NCBI GenBank assembly: GCA_037157565.1
Contig: JAZHRO010000063.1
Coordinates: 12,320,001-12,384,000 of the forward strand
Source: Thalassia testudinum
Lineage: Eukaryota; Streptophyta; Magnoliopsida; Alismatales; Hydrocharitaceae
Length of the DNA: 64,000 nucleotides
Reading direction: 5' to 3'
Shown: piece by piece, positions 1 through 11,228 of the stretch
How the letters are laid out: each line of letters begins with the position of its first letter
Numbering within the stretch: position 1 is the first letter of the stretch
Notes under the pieces: model-generated
Databases searched by the model: none
What the model saw: only the letters and a program-made list of their open reading frames with translations
What the model was told of the DNA's origin: nothing
Made by a program: the position numbers and the translations under genes

Positions 1-1384
1 CAATTTTCATTTATCGAATTTCCGAGCATCGACCCGAGTTTCAATTCATAGAAAATTTTCAACACTTATGTTATCACGCTTCCAAGATGCCACAAGGAAC
101 CAGGGCTTAAATTATTTGAGTCCCTACCCCTCGAAGATTTCCTTAATAGTGGTATTAGAACCTAGGTCAATCTAGATTTACGAGAAAGTCACATATTTGG
201 GTTTTTTAATGTGTTTTGATCTGAGAATCAAAAATTAAAGTAGGTTCTGATCAATTTTCAGATGTTTGATCTTCTTATCAGACATCTGATGGATCGATTG
301 TAGGGAATTCTATTTTAGAATTAGACACCCTACAAGTATCTCAAATGTCTGACATTGGATGGCAGACATCTGGGGACACATAGCAGGGAATCAAACATTT
401 GATTTTAGTGTCAAATGACTAATACTGCAAAATACAGCATCTGATTTTTGGATTAAACATTTGATACTGTAACAAGAAGAGTTCCTGTTGGGCCATGGTC
501 TAGTATTGGTTATCTAACTTCACTGTCAAATAGTTAGTATGTCAAACGTCTAATTGTTAATGGAATTTGATTTTGTCTTCATGACTTATTGACTTGATGT
601 CCTAGATGTTTGATAAGGGTTATCAGATGCTTAGGAAGTATTGCAACCCTAATTCTGAATTTCTTTATGGCCCGAAATTGAATTGGATTTGATCTAAATT
701 TTAATGAAAAACTGATACAAGTATTAGGGAATATTTGCTTATTTTTTAGTGAATTTTTGTTTATTTTTTGTTTTGATTTTTATGCCTATGGATTTGATAT
801 GTGGATGTAATTCTCATACATTTAGGGGCGTAGAAGTTTTCAAAACCCTCAAACAAAGTGGAAATTATTTTGAAAAGTGAATTTCATATTTATAATTCAA
901 CTATTTTTTGGAATTAAGGTTTTCAAAATAATAGGATCCCACATTTGTTCCAAATTGGATCTTAAATTAGGGTTTTACTAGTAATAACCAACCATACTCA
1001 TATAATATGATTAATAAGCAATCATATGAAATTGAACACTCACATCCCCTCGACATGTGATGTGAGGGTGTCTGTATGTCGTTTTCCGCAATGATTAATG
1101 GCTTTATGTTATGGAATGTTAATGATGTGATCATTATGTCATGCAAGTAGAGTGTTTGGTGAGCGGGTTGAGTTATTTTTTATATAATCTCGTATGGTCA
1201 GGTTGTCAATCCGAGGCCTCAAAATAAATCTCTTTTCCTCCTGGTCATAAAAAGGTTGCAATTAACCTAAAATATATACAACTACTCTAAATGCAGAATG
1301 ATGCATGCTATGTAATATTTATAATATGAAATGCATATCTATGCCTAGGAACATACATGAATAGGCATTTTATCCTCAGTAATT
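1..1384. other. AT-rich decayed repeat, no gene
   Basis: I see no coding region. Between about 240 and 620 there are repeated variants of AGACATCTG and AAACGTCTA, the same motif class that fills the LTRs at 31998-33794 and 33856-35825. This may therefore be a mutated LTR or leader belonging to the Copia-like gag fragment that follows. An imperfect palindrome has arms CTCACATC (1039-1046) and GATGTGAG (1059-1066). No PBS or LTR boundary could be fixed. Confidence 0.35.
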
Positions 1385-1882
1385 GTGTCTACATCAAGCT
1401 ATGTGCTACGCTCCAGACTATTGGAGAACCCAAGAAATCAAACCATGGATAAATATAATGAGGCTTGGTATGATAATAATGCGATTACGAAATACTACAT
1501 CAACAAGCATCTACCAATTGGATTGGTGGACCATGTGAGCGAATGCGAATATGCAAGTGACATTATATTTAAGCTTAATGCCTTGGGCACTTGTAACACG
1601 GCTTTCTTTACATTTCAAATTTTCAAAAATAAGTTTGGAAAGTTCTTTGGAAGAACACTTATTCTAGATACAGGAGTTATTTCTGGAATATAAAGTTTTT
1701 GGAGGATCTTATTTGAAGATGAAAAACTAAATATGATTGCAAGATCTCTCCCCAACCTTCATAGTTGGGCCCTCTATAAAGAAAACTTCAAAGGCACAAT
1801 TCATGAGTTCGTAGAACATTTACTAAGCATCATGGATCGTCTTGATGAGTGCGTAGCATTTCTCGAAAGAGGAAGTGCTCCT
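1385..1882 (+). pseudogene. Copia-like gag fragment, left part
   Basis: This is a remnant of a Ty1/Copia-type capsid (UBN2-like) reading frame. The frame is open from 1385 to 1693, with its first ATG at 1445. It reads a W-(acidic)-N-N-A-I-x-x-Y-I start, then a LPIGLVDHVSEC core and an A-x-x-I-x-x-K-L-N motif, the usual order in plant Copia gag. After the stop near 1693 similarity continues in another frame up to 1882, where E1 has inserted. The natural continuation resumes at 9528. No protease or RT of this element is visible. The family call rests on motif pattern only. Confidence 0.5.
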
Positions 1883-3559
1883 TGATGTAAACATGTTTAC
1901 ACTACTTAAGATGTCTATTTATGCATGTTCTTAAGCATAGGATTGCATTACATACTATAAATATTGCAAAACATGCATCATCTTACATTTAGATTAGTTT
2001 GAATAAAATGGAGGTTAATTGTCTCCTTTTATGTTCATGGATAAGGCAAACTTTTTATCGGGGCCTCAGATCGAAGATCCAACCGTACAGATGTGATCAG
2101 GGCAACGATTGGAGTTCAACGACTCCAAGATCGCCTTAATCAAACATCTGTAGCATCAGATAGAGACTAGGGAATCCTAGAAGATCAAGGGCCAAGATGG
2201 TGTGAATTCACACTTCAAACGACAAATTTGACTGCACGAATGGATTCGAAACGACGATTGCAACCTAACGGCACGAAAATCGACTCAATCCAACAACCGT
2301 GGCACCATCTACATCATCCAGAAGATGGACAGCCAAGAGGGCACCACGTGGTGCCATCTCAGCCGCCCAACCGGCCGCTACACTCCCCACGCCCTCTCTT
2401 CTTCGACGATTCCCCGCCGTTGGATGTGCATCCAACGGCTGTGGATGCACATGCCTAAATTGTAAGCGTGAGACAAACGTGCTGATAGTACGTTGGTCAA
2501 ACGTGCTCGCAAGAAGGCGACGCGTGCGTTCGAATCGCGGTGAGCGGGTGAGCAGGCGCGGGCGAGCGGGCGCGAGGAGAGTCGGATCACGATTGAGCGG
2601 TCGTGAGCGCTCAATAGCGCCCACGCGCTATCGCACGCCTGTGCCTCATGCGAGATTAGACGCGGAGCGCACGATGCAAAGGCGCTACGAGGTGCGAGAT
2701 AAGTCGTCCAATCACTAGGATCGGCTGAACGTGAGCAGGCGTTGCGCGCAGAGGAGGTGAGTGGGCACGCGAGCGGCCGTCCCACTATGCCCATGATGGG
2801 GCTTTAGCAACGATTTTATCCGTCACCCCTTATTTAATGTTTTGAGATTTAAATGACCAAATTGCCCTCACTTCTTGCAACTATAAAAGGAGACCCTCTC
2901 CACACGAAATTCTCATCCCTTCCTTCTCTTCTATCCCTCTCCAAAGCTCAAGAGAAGCTTGTCCCACACCCGGGATGCTTCTCACGAGATAAAGTCAATT
3001 TTTCATCCCCCTTCCGGAAGCGGATCCCGCGACGACAACGACGTGCTGCCCCGTTCCCGTTCTTCTCGCTTCGTTCTCCTTCATCCTGCTCTGTTCCCCA
3101 TCGTCCAGTCGTCGTCCCATCCGGCTCATCCTCCAAGCAACCGTCGAGGAGGATATCTCTCTCCCCATTCTTTTTACTGCTTTCTAGACTAGATTTACTG
3201 CTTTCTAGTGTAATCATTTTCCCTCTTTCTAGTCGTAATGTTTAGTGTAACAAACAATCCCTTTGATAATGAATTCCATGTTCATTCTACATCTCTTTTT
3301 GGTTTTTGTTTGTAATATTCTCTCTCTCTCTCTTTCTCTTCTCTTTAGTGTAAATAGATAGATAGTTTCTAGTCAATTAAATTACTTCGTGAAAGATAAA
3401 ACAAACGCGTGTTTTTAAATCAAGTGTCCGCCTCCCTGAGTTCGACCCAGGATTTCTATTCCGGTATAAATTTTATTTATTGAACACGAATTCTTCGCTT
3501 TCAAACTACAACGACAGGTTTTCAAAAATACGTTAGCATAGCAACTCGTAGGTTCAACA
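1883..3559 (+). repeat. E1 5' LTR
   Basis: The LTR starts TGATGTAAACA and ends GGTTCAACA, 1677 bp, paired with 7814-9527. The middle (about 2340-2800) is GC-rich. It is followed by a TATA box and a CT-rich stretch, then a conserved U5 tail (CTGAGTTCGACCC, then a TATAAATTTTATTT block). A T-arm-like GTTCGAAT at about 2528-2535 corresponds to the better preserved tRNA-like module of the solo copy at 58927-60692. Confidence 0.9.
2882..2888 (+). promoter_or_regulatory. TATA box of E1 5' LTR
   Basis: TATAAAA is followed by GGAGACC and a CT-rich stretch. The same motif lies at the equivalent point of the 3' LTR (8830-8836) and of the solo LTR (59944-59950), so it marks the likely U3/R start. Confidence 0.6.
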
Positions 3560-3562
3560 TTT

Positions 3563-3580
3563 TAGCACCGTTGCCGAGGA
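3563..3580 (+). other. E1 primer-binding site (tRNA-Asp type)
   Basis: TAGCACCGTTGCCGAGGA sits three bases after the LTR end. It differs from TGGCGCCGTTGCCGGGGA, the complement of the plant tRNA-Asp 3' end, by three G-to-A changes. That pattern fits decay by methylcytosine deamination on the other strand. Confidence 0.75.
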
Positions 3581-4741
3581 GGCAAGGCTATTTGATTTTT
3601 TTTCACGTTTTCCAACTTACAAATCATTTACCTCACTTCTCTCCTTTCTTATTGTGATTGCAGGTACTCTTTCGGGATGAGAAAAAGTGGTAGATTGGAG
3701 TAAAGTGCTATGGAAGGTTCTGTAAGTTATTCCCCTACCTCCCACAAATTAGTTTTCATTTCGCCATGTAATAACACAAACATCAATCAACCTAGGTGTT
3801 CTTATAAACTCTAAGGTAAGTTTTGTTTGTTTGTTTGACACCCACACCTGCCCCAACCTCCACATTTAAAAAGAAAAATTTTAAAAAAAATCTCTCACAG
3901 AGGTACACAACCTCATCTGATTTTCAAACTCAACCGGTAAATCGATCTTTGGAGCCGGTACACACATCCAAACACATAATTGAGTAGAAATCAGATTAGG
4001 CAATCACTTGTGTGCCTAATTAAGTGGTGCAACAGGCCGATTGTGAGTTTATTGGGTAGCACCACTTCAATTAAAATCAACTCATCAAGTAGCTGCCGAT
4101 TAGGTTCAACTCTTAGGGATTTACCAAGAATTCCACATTCTTTTAAGTTTTAAAGGAAAACATCTTCACTTGTGCTCTCAAAACCTGGTGTGCCAACAAA
4201 ACTTGTTTGAAAACACCTAAAGTTGAATCTTAAAAGCTACTAAGCAAGATTTGAATCCTAAAATTCACCGCATCAAAAGTAATCTTGCTTGAAAATCACT
4301 GGTTGTGCACGCACACACATCAATCAATCTTTAAGGGCACAACCCAGATAAAGGGCCCATCACATTCCAAAGCACATTCAAACCTAGCCCTAAATAAAAT
4401 AGAGTAGACGTTGGCCTTAAGGATTCGACTCTCTCTTCAAAGCCCAAAACGTGATTAGTTTTGATTAATCTGTTTCTACTGTTCAAATTGATGTCTAGCT
4501 AGGGGAGCAAAATCAAACGATCGCGGCTGGGGGGTACACAAGGAATCAGAGGTGCAAGCCGAAGGAAGAACCTTCTCCCTAGTCCCTCCTTCTAACCGGT
4601 TGGATTGAACAGACAGAAGTAGATCAAATCATTCCCTTATCTCAAGATGGGTTGTGGGAGTCTGTAGGTCTTTAGGCTAGCATACTTAAGGACAGGTTTG
4701 ATTGCTTGTATTGCAAGGTGCCTTTCTTCCTCCCGTCTCTC
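3581..4741 (+). other. E1 untranslated leader
   Basis: No coding region is evident. The block at about 3720-4480 is clearly related to the E3 leader at about 12470-13130. Shared landmarks include ACACACATCCAAACACATAA and the AATTGAGTAGAAATC block, the CTCATCAAGTAGCT block and a short segment ending GTAGACGTTGGCC. This leader shows that E1 and E3 descend from a common element despite different LTRs and coding content. Confidence 0.65.
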
Positions 4742-5374
4742 ATGAATTCTTCTACATATTATGCGCATTCCCGCTCTTTCCCTCCTGTGTTGAATTATCC
4801 TCAACATGACGATTATCCCGACTGGTATTGTAATCAATCATCAGTTAGTTGGGATAACTCAGATTGGGGATACAGTTCCAGACCTCCGTGTTTAGGGTCT
4901 AACCTTGAACACAATGATTTTGATTTCTATCCTTCTCAGAGCCACATTGATTATAGATTGTCAACCTTTCATGGACAACCTAATTTGATCTACAATCAAG
5001 AAGGATACATTGATTTTTACCGATCCTCTGATTACATTGCCTTTAGGACATCACAACCTTTTGAACAATCCGAAATGACCTATTATCAGGAAGGGTATAA
5101 CAAATCTCAATTCATTAACTCCTCTGCACTGATCCCAAACCCACCCAACCCTAAACCAAGTCATTTGGTTCAGGGTAACCAGGTTCAAGATAAGGTTCTG
5201 GCTAACTTGAGGAATATCATACAATCTTTAGAAGTTCAGCCAATACCTTGCATTGAAAGATTGGAGCCTCTGATTGAAATGATTGATGATTTGAACAAGT
5301 ATTTGTTGGATTGGCTACAGGATGTTAAGGATAAGAACCGGGTGAGTTTCTACTTGGGAAGTTGGCGAAATTGA
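4742..5374 (+). CDS. E1 unknown protein, N-terminal frame
   Basis: The first ATG in this frame is at 4742, giving 210 aa; the frame itself is open from 4706. I do not recognise it. It is rich in Tyr, Asp, Ser, Pro and Asn, with recurring YYQEGY and NQEGYIDFY motifs and a short helical-looking C-terminal part (about residues 150-200, with Leu/Ile-rich DLNKYLLDWL). There is no Retrotrans_gag core, CCHC knuckle, DLGAS protease or polymerase motif. It runs out of frame near 5335-5374, where the next frame takes over, so the two probably were one protein of roughly 490 residues. It occupies the place of gag-pol in E1. The role is unknown. Confidence 0.5.
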   Translation: MNSSTYYAHSRSFPPVLNYPQHDDYPDWYCNQSSVSWDNSDWGYSSRPPCLGSNLEHNDFDFYPSQSHIDYRLSTFHGQPNLIYNQEGYIDFYRSSDYIAFRTSQPFEQSEMTYYQEGYNKSQFINSSALIPNPPNPKPSHLVQGNQVQDKVLANLRNIIQSLEVQPIPCIERLEPLIEMIDDLNKYLLDWLQDVKDKNRVSFYLGSWRN

Positions 5375-6213
5375 GAATGAGATTTGTGGTTGCTTTAGTT
5401 CAATCGTGGGATGATTCACAGGATGAACTCCCTTCAGGAGAGCCAATGTCAGAACCCGCTCAGGCACCTGTTGGGGGGGACTTGCATTACGAGGCTGACC
5501 ATATTGAATTAGAGCAACCAATCAAGGATGATCTGATTTCTTCACCTGAGATCCCTGAGCCAGGGTACGAGGAAACGTATGTCTCCATGGATCAGAAAGT
5601 GATAGATGATTTTGGGACATACATTAATACGAATCTTGATTTCTTTGATTCTGATGGTGAAGATTCAAGTTGCGAAGTCTCACGCGAGTTTACAGAACAC
5701 GATTTTTGTGAGACGATTGGGCCTGAGGAATCTGATAGATCATTTGATAGCCCAATAACTGAGGAAACTGAGCTTATCAGGGCTCACCTTACGAATCCAA
5801 ACTCGCATTTTCTAAAGGATTCAATCAAATGCCCTGATTGTCAGTTACACTCCATTGAGCTTATTGATGATTTTGTTTTTGAGATAACTAGACCCAAGTC
5901 AATTCTGATTCAACCACATCTTTTAGACTTGGAAATTTCAGACGGGGTGATTAATATGCAAGAGGTTCCAGAATTTAACATTCTGATTGAGGAGGATAGG
6001 AGTTGGGAAGTTCTGATTTGGGAAGCTAACTCTGGAGGAAGTAGAAGACTACGTCTAAGGGTTCCATTTCATCTGAAACCATCAAACCAAAACCCTTATG
6101 ACATTTGTTCTGAGGATGTTCAACCCAAGCAAACATTCATTGATTATCCTTTCGAGCTTGAATTTTCTGTAACCCAACTTTTTGGTCTTGGGTTGCATCC
6201 TCATAAATCGTAG
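5335..6213 (+). CDS. E1 unknown acidic protein, C-terminal frame
   Basis: This frame is open from 5335 (after a stop at 5332) to the TAG at 6211-6213. It lacks an obvious ATG at its head, so it reads as the continuation of the 4742-5374 frame after a frameshift. The product is strongly acidic, with many D/E in the first 130 residues. It has one CPDCQLHSIEL segment (a lone CxxC pair) and ends near QLFGLGLHPHKS. It does not match gag, pol or the usual Athila env-like signature as far as I can see, and no convincing transmembrane helix is present. It could be a captured host fragment or a lineage-specific accessory protein. Confidence 0.45.
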   Translation, partial: EPGEFLLGKLAKLRMRFVVALVQSWDDSQDELPSGEPMSEPAQAPVGGDLHYEADHIELEQPIKDDLISSPEIPEPGYEETYVSMDQKVIDDFGTYINTNLDFFDSDGEDSSCEVSREFTEHDFCETIGPEESDRSFDSPITEETELIRAHLTNPNSHFLKDSIKCPDCQLHSIELIDDFVFEITRPKSILIQPHLLDLEISDGVINMQEVPEFNILIEEDRSWEVLIWEANSGGSRRLRLRVPFHLKPSNQNPYDICSEDVQPKQTFIDYPFELEFSVTQLFGLGLHPHKS

Positions 6214-6975
6214 GCCTGACCCCACTAGCAAACTGATTTTAGGTTTTAGGTAATTTTTATCCAGAACCTAAGATATTCTCAATTATGGGTATGGGTATGC
6301 ACCACAATCTGGTCCACATCTGCTGGCAGGTCTGAGGTTTCATCTTTTTATTTTGATTCTGACATGCACCTGTGAATTCTTTATTTCTCTTCTTTGTATA
6401 GTGTGCCTAGCTGAAGGCACTAAATTCAACACATTTACAGTTCTTTTTAGTTTTTATCTCGAAGCGGACCTGACATTCACGCAATTCATGTGCTTTCTAC
6501 TCTATTCCACTCTGTTTTATGTCTTTTTAATACAATGAGGACATTGCATTAGATAGGCATGGGGGGTTGGATATTCATCTCTGAATTTATTCGTCAGCTC
6601 CGTAGATTTATTTTATTTTCTTTCTTTAATTTATACTAAAAAAAATTTTGGAATTAGGAAAGAGAACTTGGGTTTAAGTAAATTTTCAATCTTAGGAAAT
6701 ACTACATTATGATCTGAACACAGAGACCCTTCAAGTCTTTGGACATAATCAGCCCGTGTATCCACTAAAATGTGGATTTGTTTTTTAAGTCCTCGCCAAC
6801 CTGAATTCTATTTCAATTGGAGTAAATAAGTTTGGGTAATAAGTACACGACTTATCAACCCACCCTCTGATTTGAGGGAATTTTGAATTTTAAGCATCTA
6901 CACACTATCTTGTCACTGACTCGTTAATCGGCGGTTCTAACAAAAATTGGGTAGCTAATGAACCTTCTAGGGTGA

Positions 6976-7248
6976 TATGGCTGGCAAGTTATCGTGGGTA
7001 ACAGCCCATAGGTAGGTTATCTAGAGCCCAGTCACAGGACCTTTCTCTTTTTGCTGCCTTTAGGTAAATCTTAGACTAGGGAAGCCACCTACTTAAAAAA
7101 AGAGAAAAAAAAAAGTCAAAAAGAGAAAAAAAAAGAAAAGAAAAGGGGAAAAGAAAAAAAAGAAATAAGCTACACTTCGTCGCACGAGTATGGCTATCAA
7201 GTTGTCGGTGGTAACAGCTCATCGACCGGTTGTCCAGAACCCAGCTCA
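6976..7248 (+). repeat. Paired 60-nt repeat units in E1 3' UTR
   Basis: Unit 1 (6976-7035) and unit 2 (7189-7248) both read TATGGCT-x-x-CAAGTT, then GTAACAGC, then GGT and CCAGA-CCCA. They flank an A/G-rich tract. The same pair in the same order occurs in E3 at 19720-19779 and 19942-20001. Confidence 0.65.
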
Positions 7249-7776
7249 ATAAATGCACTGAAAATTCCCAAACACTTAGGAAGAAGCGGAGAAGTAAAAT
7301 AAACCAGGGAGATATACACTGGATTCACCCTTGTGTTGACCCCGTAAAAATAAAAGTAGGGAGAAAGCTACCGGTTGCAAAGATGCACCTTTAGGCAGAA
7401 TTCTTTTTTTAAGGTTACTTAGAGGCGTAGAAATCCGAAGGCCATTTTAACTGCCAGTCAATGAGTCTATCACATTCACAATAAGATGCTTAGAACTTAG
7501 GGTTCTCATCAAATCTTGGGTGAGTTGAATGGCCATAGAAAGCCACTCTTAAACCCTAAAACTTGAAAATCCAAAAAGAAAATAGAAAAGAAGAAAAAAA
7601 GAAAAAGAAATTTTTCTTTGAATAAGGCGAGGGCTTGAGGCGGTCTGCATTTTGGCAGATACTCGAGCACTGTTGTGTCTTTGAAAGTTTAGATCCTAAG
7701 TAAATATTTTCTTAATGATTGAAAATAACTCATGCCCAAATAATCCAACCTAATTCTTTTATAAATATCATGTAAT

Positions 7777-7813
7777 TTTTGCTAGGGACTAGCAAAAGAT
7801 AGGCATGGGGGTA
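7777..7813 (+). promoter_or_regulatory. E1 hairpin plus polypurine tract
   Basis: A perfect 9-bp inverted repeat has TTTTGCTAG (7777-7785), loop GGA, then CTAGCAAAA (7789-7797). It is followed directly by the PPT AGGCATGGGGGTA (7801-7813) abutting the 3' LTR. The PPT primes plus-strand DNA synthesis. The hairpin recurs at the same place in E2, E3 and E5. Confidence 0.75.
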
Positions 7814-9527
7814 TGATGTAAACATATTTACACTACTTAAGATGTCTATTTATGCATGTTCTTAAGCATAGGATTGCATTACATACTATAAATATTGCAT
7901 AACATGCATCATCTTACATTTAGATTGGTTTGAATAAAATGGAGGTTAATTGTCTCCTTTTATGTTCATGGATAGGGCAAACTTTTTATCGAGGCCTCAG
8001 ATCGAAGATTCAACCATACAGATGTGATCAGGGCAACGATTGGAGTTCAATGACTCCAAGATCGCCCTAATCAGACATCTATAGCATCAGATAGAGACTG
8101 GGGAATCCTAGAAGATCAAGGGCTAAGATGGTGTGAATGCACACTTCAAACGACAAATCCAACCGCATGAATAGATTCAGATCGACGATCGCAACCTAAC
8201 TGTGTGAAAATCGACTCAATCCGACAACCGTGGCACCATCTACATCATCCAGAAGATGAACGGCCAAGATGGCGACACGTGGCGCCATCTCAGCCGCCCA
8301 ACCGGCCGCTACACTCGCTGTGCCCTCTCTTCTTCGACAATTCTCCACCGTTGGATGCGCATCCAACGGTGGAGAATTGTCGAAGAAGAGAGGGCGCAGC
8401 GAGCATCCAATGGCTGTGGATGCACGCGCCTAAATCGTAAGCGCGACACAAATCCGCTGATAACATGTTGGTCAAACGCACTCGCGGGAAGACGAGGCGC
8501 ACGTTAGAATCGCGGCGAGCGGGCGAGCGGGCGTGAGGAGCATCGAATCGCGATCGAGCGGTCGTGAGCGCTCAATAGTGCCCACGCGCTATCGCACGTC
8601 CACGCCTCACGTGAGATCAGACGCAGAGCGCGCGATGCAAAGGCGCTGCAAGGTGCGAGATAAACTGTCCGGTCTCACGATCGGATGGCTAGGATAGGCT
8701 GAACGTGAGCAAGCGTTTAATCCCCCTTAAGCCCACGATGGGCTTTACCATCAATTTTATCCGTCACTAAAGACCCCTTATTTAATGTTTTGAGATTTAA
8801 ATGACCAAATTGCCCTCACTCCTTGCAACTATAAAAGGAGACCCCCTCCACACGAAATTCTCATCCCTTCCTCTTCTCTCCCTCTCCAAAGCTCAAGAGA
8901 AGCTTGTCCCACACCCGGGATGCTTCTCGCAAGATAAAGTCAATTTTTCATCCCCCTTTCAAAAGCAGATCCTACGACGACGATGACGTGCTGCCCCGTT
9001 CCCGTTCTTCTCGCCTCATCCTCCTTCATCCTGCTCCGTTCCCCATCGTCCAGGCGTCGTTCCGTCTGGCTCATCCTCCAAGCGACCGTCGAGAAGGATA
9101 TCTCTCTCCCCATTCTTTTTACTGCTTTCTAGAGTAGATTGACTGCTTTCTAGAGTAGATTTACTACTTTCTAGTGTAATCATTTTCCCGCTTTCTAGTC
9201 ATAATGTTTAGTATAACAAACAATCCCTTTGATAATGAATTCCATGTTCATTCTACATCTCTTTTTGGTTTTTGTTTGTAATATTCTCTCTCTCTCTTTC
9301 TCTTCTATTTAGTGTAGATAGATAGATAATTTCTAGTCAATTAAATTACTTCATGACAAATAAAACAAACGTGTGTTTTTAAATCAAACGTCCGCCTCCC
9401 TGAGTTCGACTCGGGATTTCTATTCCAGTATAAATTTTATTTGTTGAACACGAATTCTTCATTTTCAAACTACAACAACAGGTTTTCAAAACCAAATACG
9501 TTAGTGTAGCAACTCGTAGGTTCAACA
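7814..9527 (+). repeat. E1 3' LTR
   Basis: The LTR starts TGATGTAAACA and ends GGTTCAACA, 1714 bp, and matches 1883-3559 with many scattered substitutions. Its TATA box is at 8830-8836. It contains a local inverted duplication of CGTTGGATGCGCATCCAACG type around 8335-8400. The many differences from the 5' LTR indicate an old insertion. Confidence 0.9.
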
Positions 9528-9592
9528 CTCAACCACAAAAGCTCAAAGGACAATTGACACATGGAAGAGAGAGTCTCGCACGAGATGTGAAC
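9528..9592 (+). pseudogene. Copia-like gag fragment, right part
   Basis: This short piece lies between E1 and E2. Joined to the left part after 1882, one frame runs on with a basic, Gln/Lys-rich stretch to a stop at the E2 boundary. That supports E1 having inserted into this gag fragment. It is too short to classify alone. Confidence 0.35.
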
Positions 9593-10668
9593 TAATAAAC
9601 ACTAGTTTATAATCATTCTTAAGCTAATATTACACAGTTCCTAGGGATTCTGCATTCGCATTATGATATTAAGTTGCATTTAGGCATTTGCATGCATTTA
9701 GGGTTTACACATTAGTAGGTTTTCTTGTCATTTTTGTATTGATACATCTCATTTGATTGTCAGGGATGAAGACATAGTAGAAACCAGATAAACCCCGATA
9801 ATGTGAAAGGAAAAAACATAAAGAGAAGAAGATAGAAGTCTATGCCAGTTGGATCCCAGCTCATCTCAGCTGGATTCCAGCTTATTTCATCTCCCTCCAG
9901 CTCATGGCAACTCAATTCCATGGAGCATAGCTACTAGTCTTGGACTAGCTAGCTAAGCTAGTTGAAGAGTCATCAATCAGCAACAATCCAGCTCAGGCCA
10001 GCTCATCTCCAACTTGTGAAGCTCAGTTTAGCTCAACTCCATCAAGCTTAGCTACTAGTTGAGAACTATCTAGCTAAAGAGTCTTCAAAAAGCTCAGCCC
10101 CAGCTCACCTCAGCTCCAGATAAGCTAAAGTCAGCTCCATTTAGCTGAACACTATTCAACTTAGCTGCTAGCAAAGAACTAGCTAGCTAAGTTAGTTGTT
10201 GAGTTGACAGGCACCTCTTCATCAACTTCTCCAATCTCCATGAAGGATCATTCTGGCTCAAGTCAACTCCTCATACCTAATCCTAGCTCCTACCTTCTAC
10301 TAGTAGCTACTAGTTAAGATAGCTTAGCTAGCTAAGCTAGCTCTCTACCATACCTCCTCCACCTAAATGGTGCCACATTTTCCCTCCAAAAATCCCATAA
10401 CTACCACCCACCCATAAGCACCCCTTCATTTTTCCTCCAAAAACATGCCCTTCACATCTCTTCATTTCCTTACCATATTTCCCTCCAAAAACATCGCACA
10501 CCCCTTCATTTCCCTCCAAAATCACCATAACCACCCCCCTCCCCATCCTATAAATACCCCACCCTACCACCACATAATTCCCACCCTTGGCTACACATAA
10601 TTCATACCTACATATTCTACTTAGCTGTCCAAAGAAGAAGAGGAGAGAAGAAGATTAAGGAGGAAACC
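9593..10668 (+). repeat. E2 5' LTR, left segment (AGCT-rich U3)
   Basis: This segment aligns with 26713-27778. Positions about 9850-10350 are crowded with AGCT and TAGCTA palindromes. A CCTCCAAAAA-rich block and a TATA box (TATAAAT, 10549-10555) follow. It ends at E3, which is flanked by AAACC (10664-10668 and 22205-22209). The uninterrupted 3' LTR reads GGCAAACCCTTGC at this point (about 27776). Confidence 0.85.
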
Positions 10669-11175
10669 TGATGTGTATGCATCTAAGTAGCCTAAAATAT
10701 CTATTTATGCATGTTCTTAGTGTCATAAAAGCATCATGCACTGTAAATATTGCATAACATGCATCATCATGCATTTAGGTCAAATTGTACAAATATGTAG
10801 TAATTTGTTCTTTTTGCTGGACAGGGACAAGGCGATATTTAATCGGAGCCTCGAATTGAAAATCCAACCATACAGATCTAATCAGGGAGACAATTGGAGT
10901 TCAACGACTCCAAGATCGCCCTGATCAAACTTCCATAGCATCAGATGCAGTCTGAGAAAGATGTGAGATCAAGGGGCCAAGTGGTGTAAAGACATACTTT
11001 AGATGAAAAATCTAACTGCACGGATGGGTTCGGATCGATGATCGTAGCCCAACGACGTGAAAATCGATCCAATTTGACATCCGTGGCACCACTTACAAGC
11101 AAGAGAAGATGGAATGTCAAGATGGCGCCACGTGGCACGTGTACGCAAATTCAAAACTCACTTCAAACGGCGGCT

Positions 11176-11228
11176 TGGCTCATTGGGCGAGCACCTCTTC
11201 ACAAAGCAGAGGTCGTAGGGTCGAGCCC
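11176..11228 (+). other. tRNA-like (A-box/B-box) module in E3 5' LTR
   Basis: A-box-like TGGCTCATTGGG (11176-11187) has a possible D-stem GCTC/GAGC (11178-11181 and 11189-11192). A possible anticodon stem is CCTCT/AGAGG (11194-11198 and 11208-11212), with a 9-nt loop. B-box-like GGGTCGAGCCC lies at 11218-11228. The anticodon loop is two bases too long for a working tRNA, so it looks like a tRNA-derived SINE fragment or RNA polymerase III promoter relic. A related copy lies in the 3' LTR. Confidence 0.45.

Larger units (their letters stand above)
6214..7813 (+). other. E1 3' untranslated region with PPT-like tract
   Basis: This is non-coding and shares blocks with E3 (19144-20566). Landmarks are GAGGACATTGCA followed by AGGCATGGGGGG (6555-6566), a second PPT-like tract about 1.2 kb upstream of the real one. 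Next come a pair of related 60-nt units (6976-7035 and 7189-7248) on either side of an A-rich purine tract, a second purine tract (about 7570-7610), and a hairpin before the PPT. Confidence 0.7.
1883..9527 (+). mobile_element. E1: non-autonomous Athila-like LTR element
   Basis: This is a complete LTR element, TG...CA, about 7.6 kb. It has LTRs at 1883-3559 and 7814-9527, a tRNA-Asp-type PBS at 3563-3580 and a PPT at 7801-7813. The internal region shares leader and 3' untranslated blocks with the pol-bearing E3 (10669-22203). Instead of gag, protease, RT and integrase it holds one unfamiliar split frame (4742-6213). It must therefore have been mobilised in trans, presumably by an E3-like relative. 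The left flank is CTCCT (1878-1882) and the right flank is CTCAA (9528-9532). This is compatible with a CTCCT duplication that lost three bases in a CTCCTC slippage run, but it is not an exact duplication. Confidence 0.88.

Noticed and set aside
1031..1070. CTCACATC...GATGTGAG palindrome as a terminator or regulatory hairpin
   Set aside because: Isolated 8-bp arms in AT-rich repeat DNA; not repeated elsewhere and no functional context.
2228..3245. Multiple overlapping frames in E1 LTR
   Set aside because: GC-rich LTR sequence; frames are not maintained between 5' LTR, 3' LTR and the solo copy.
3318..3350. CT microsatellites (also 9285-9305, 21930-21965, 60440-60470)
   Set aside because: Short simple repeats at the R/U5 part of LTRs; ordinary for these families.
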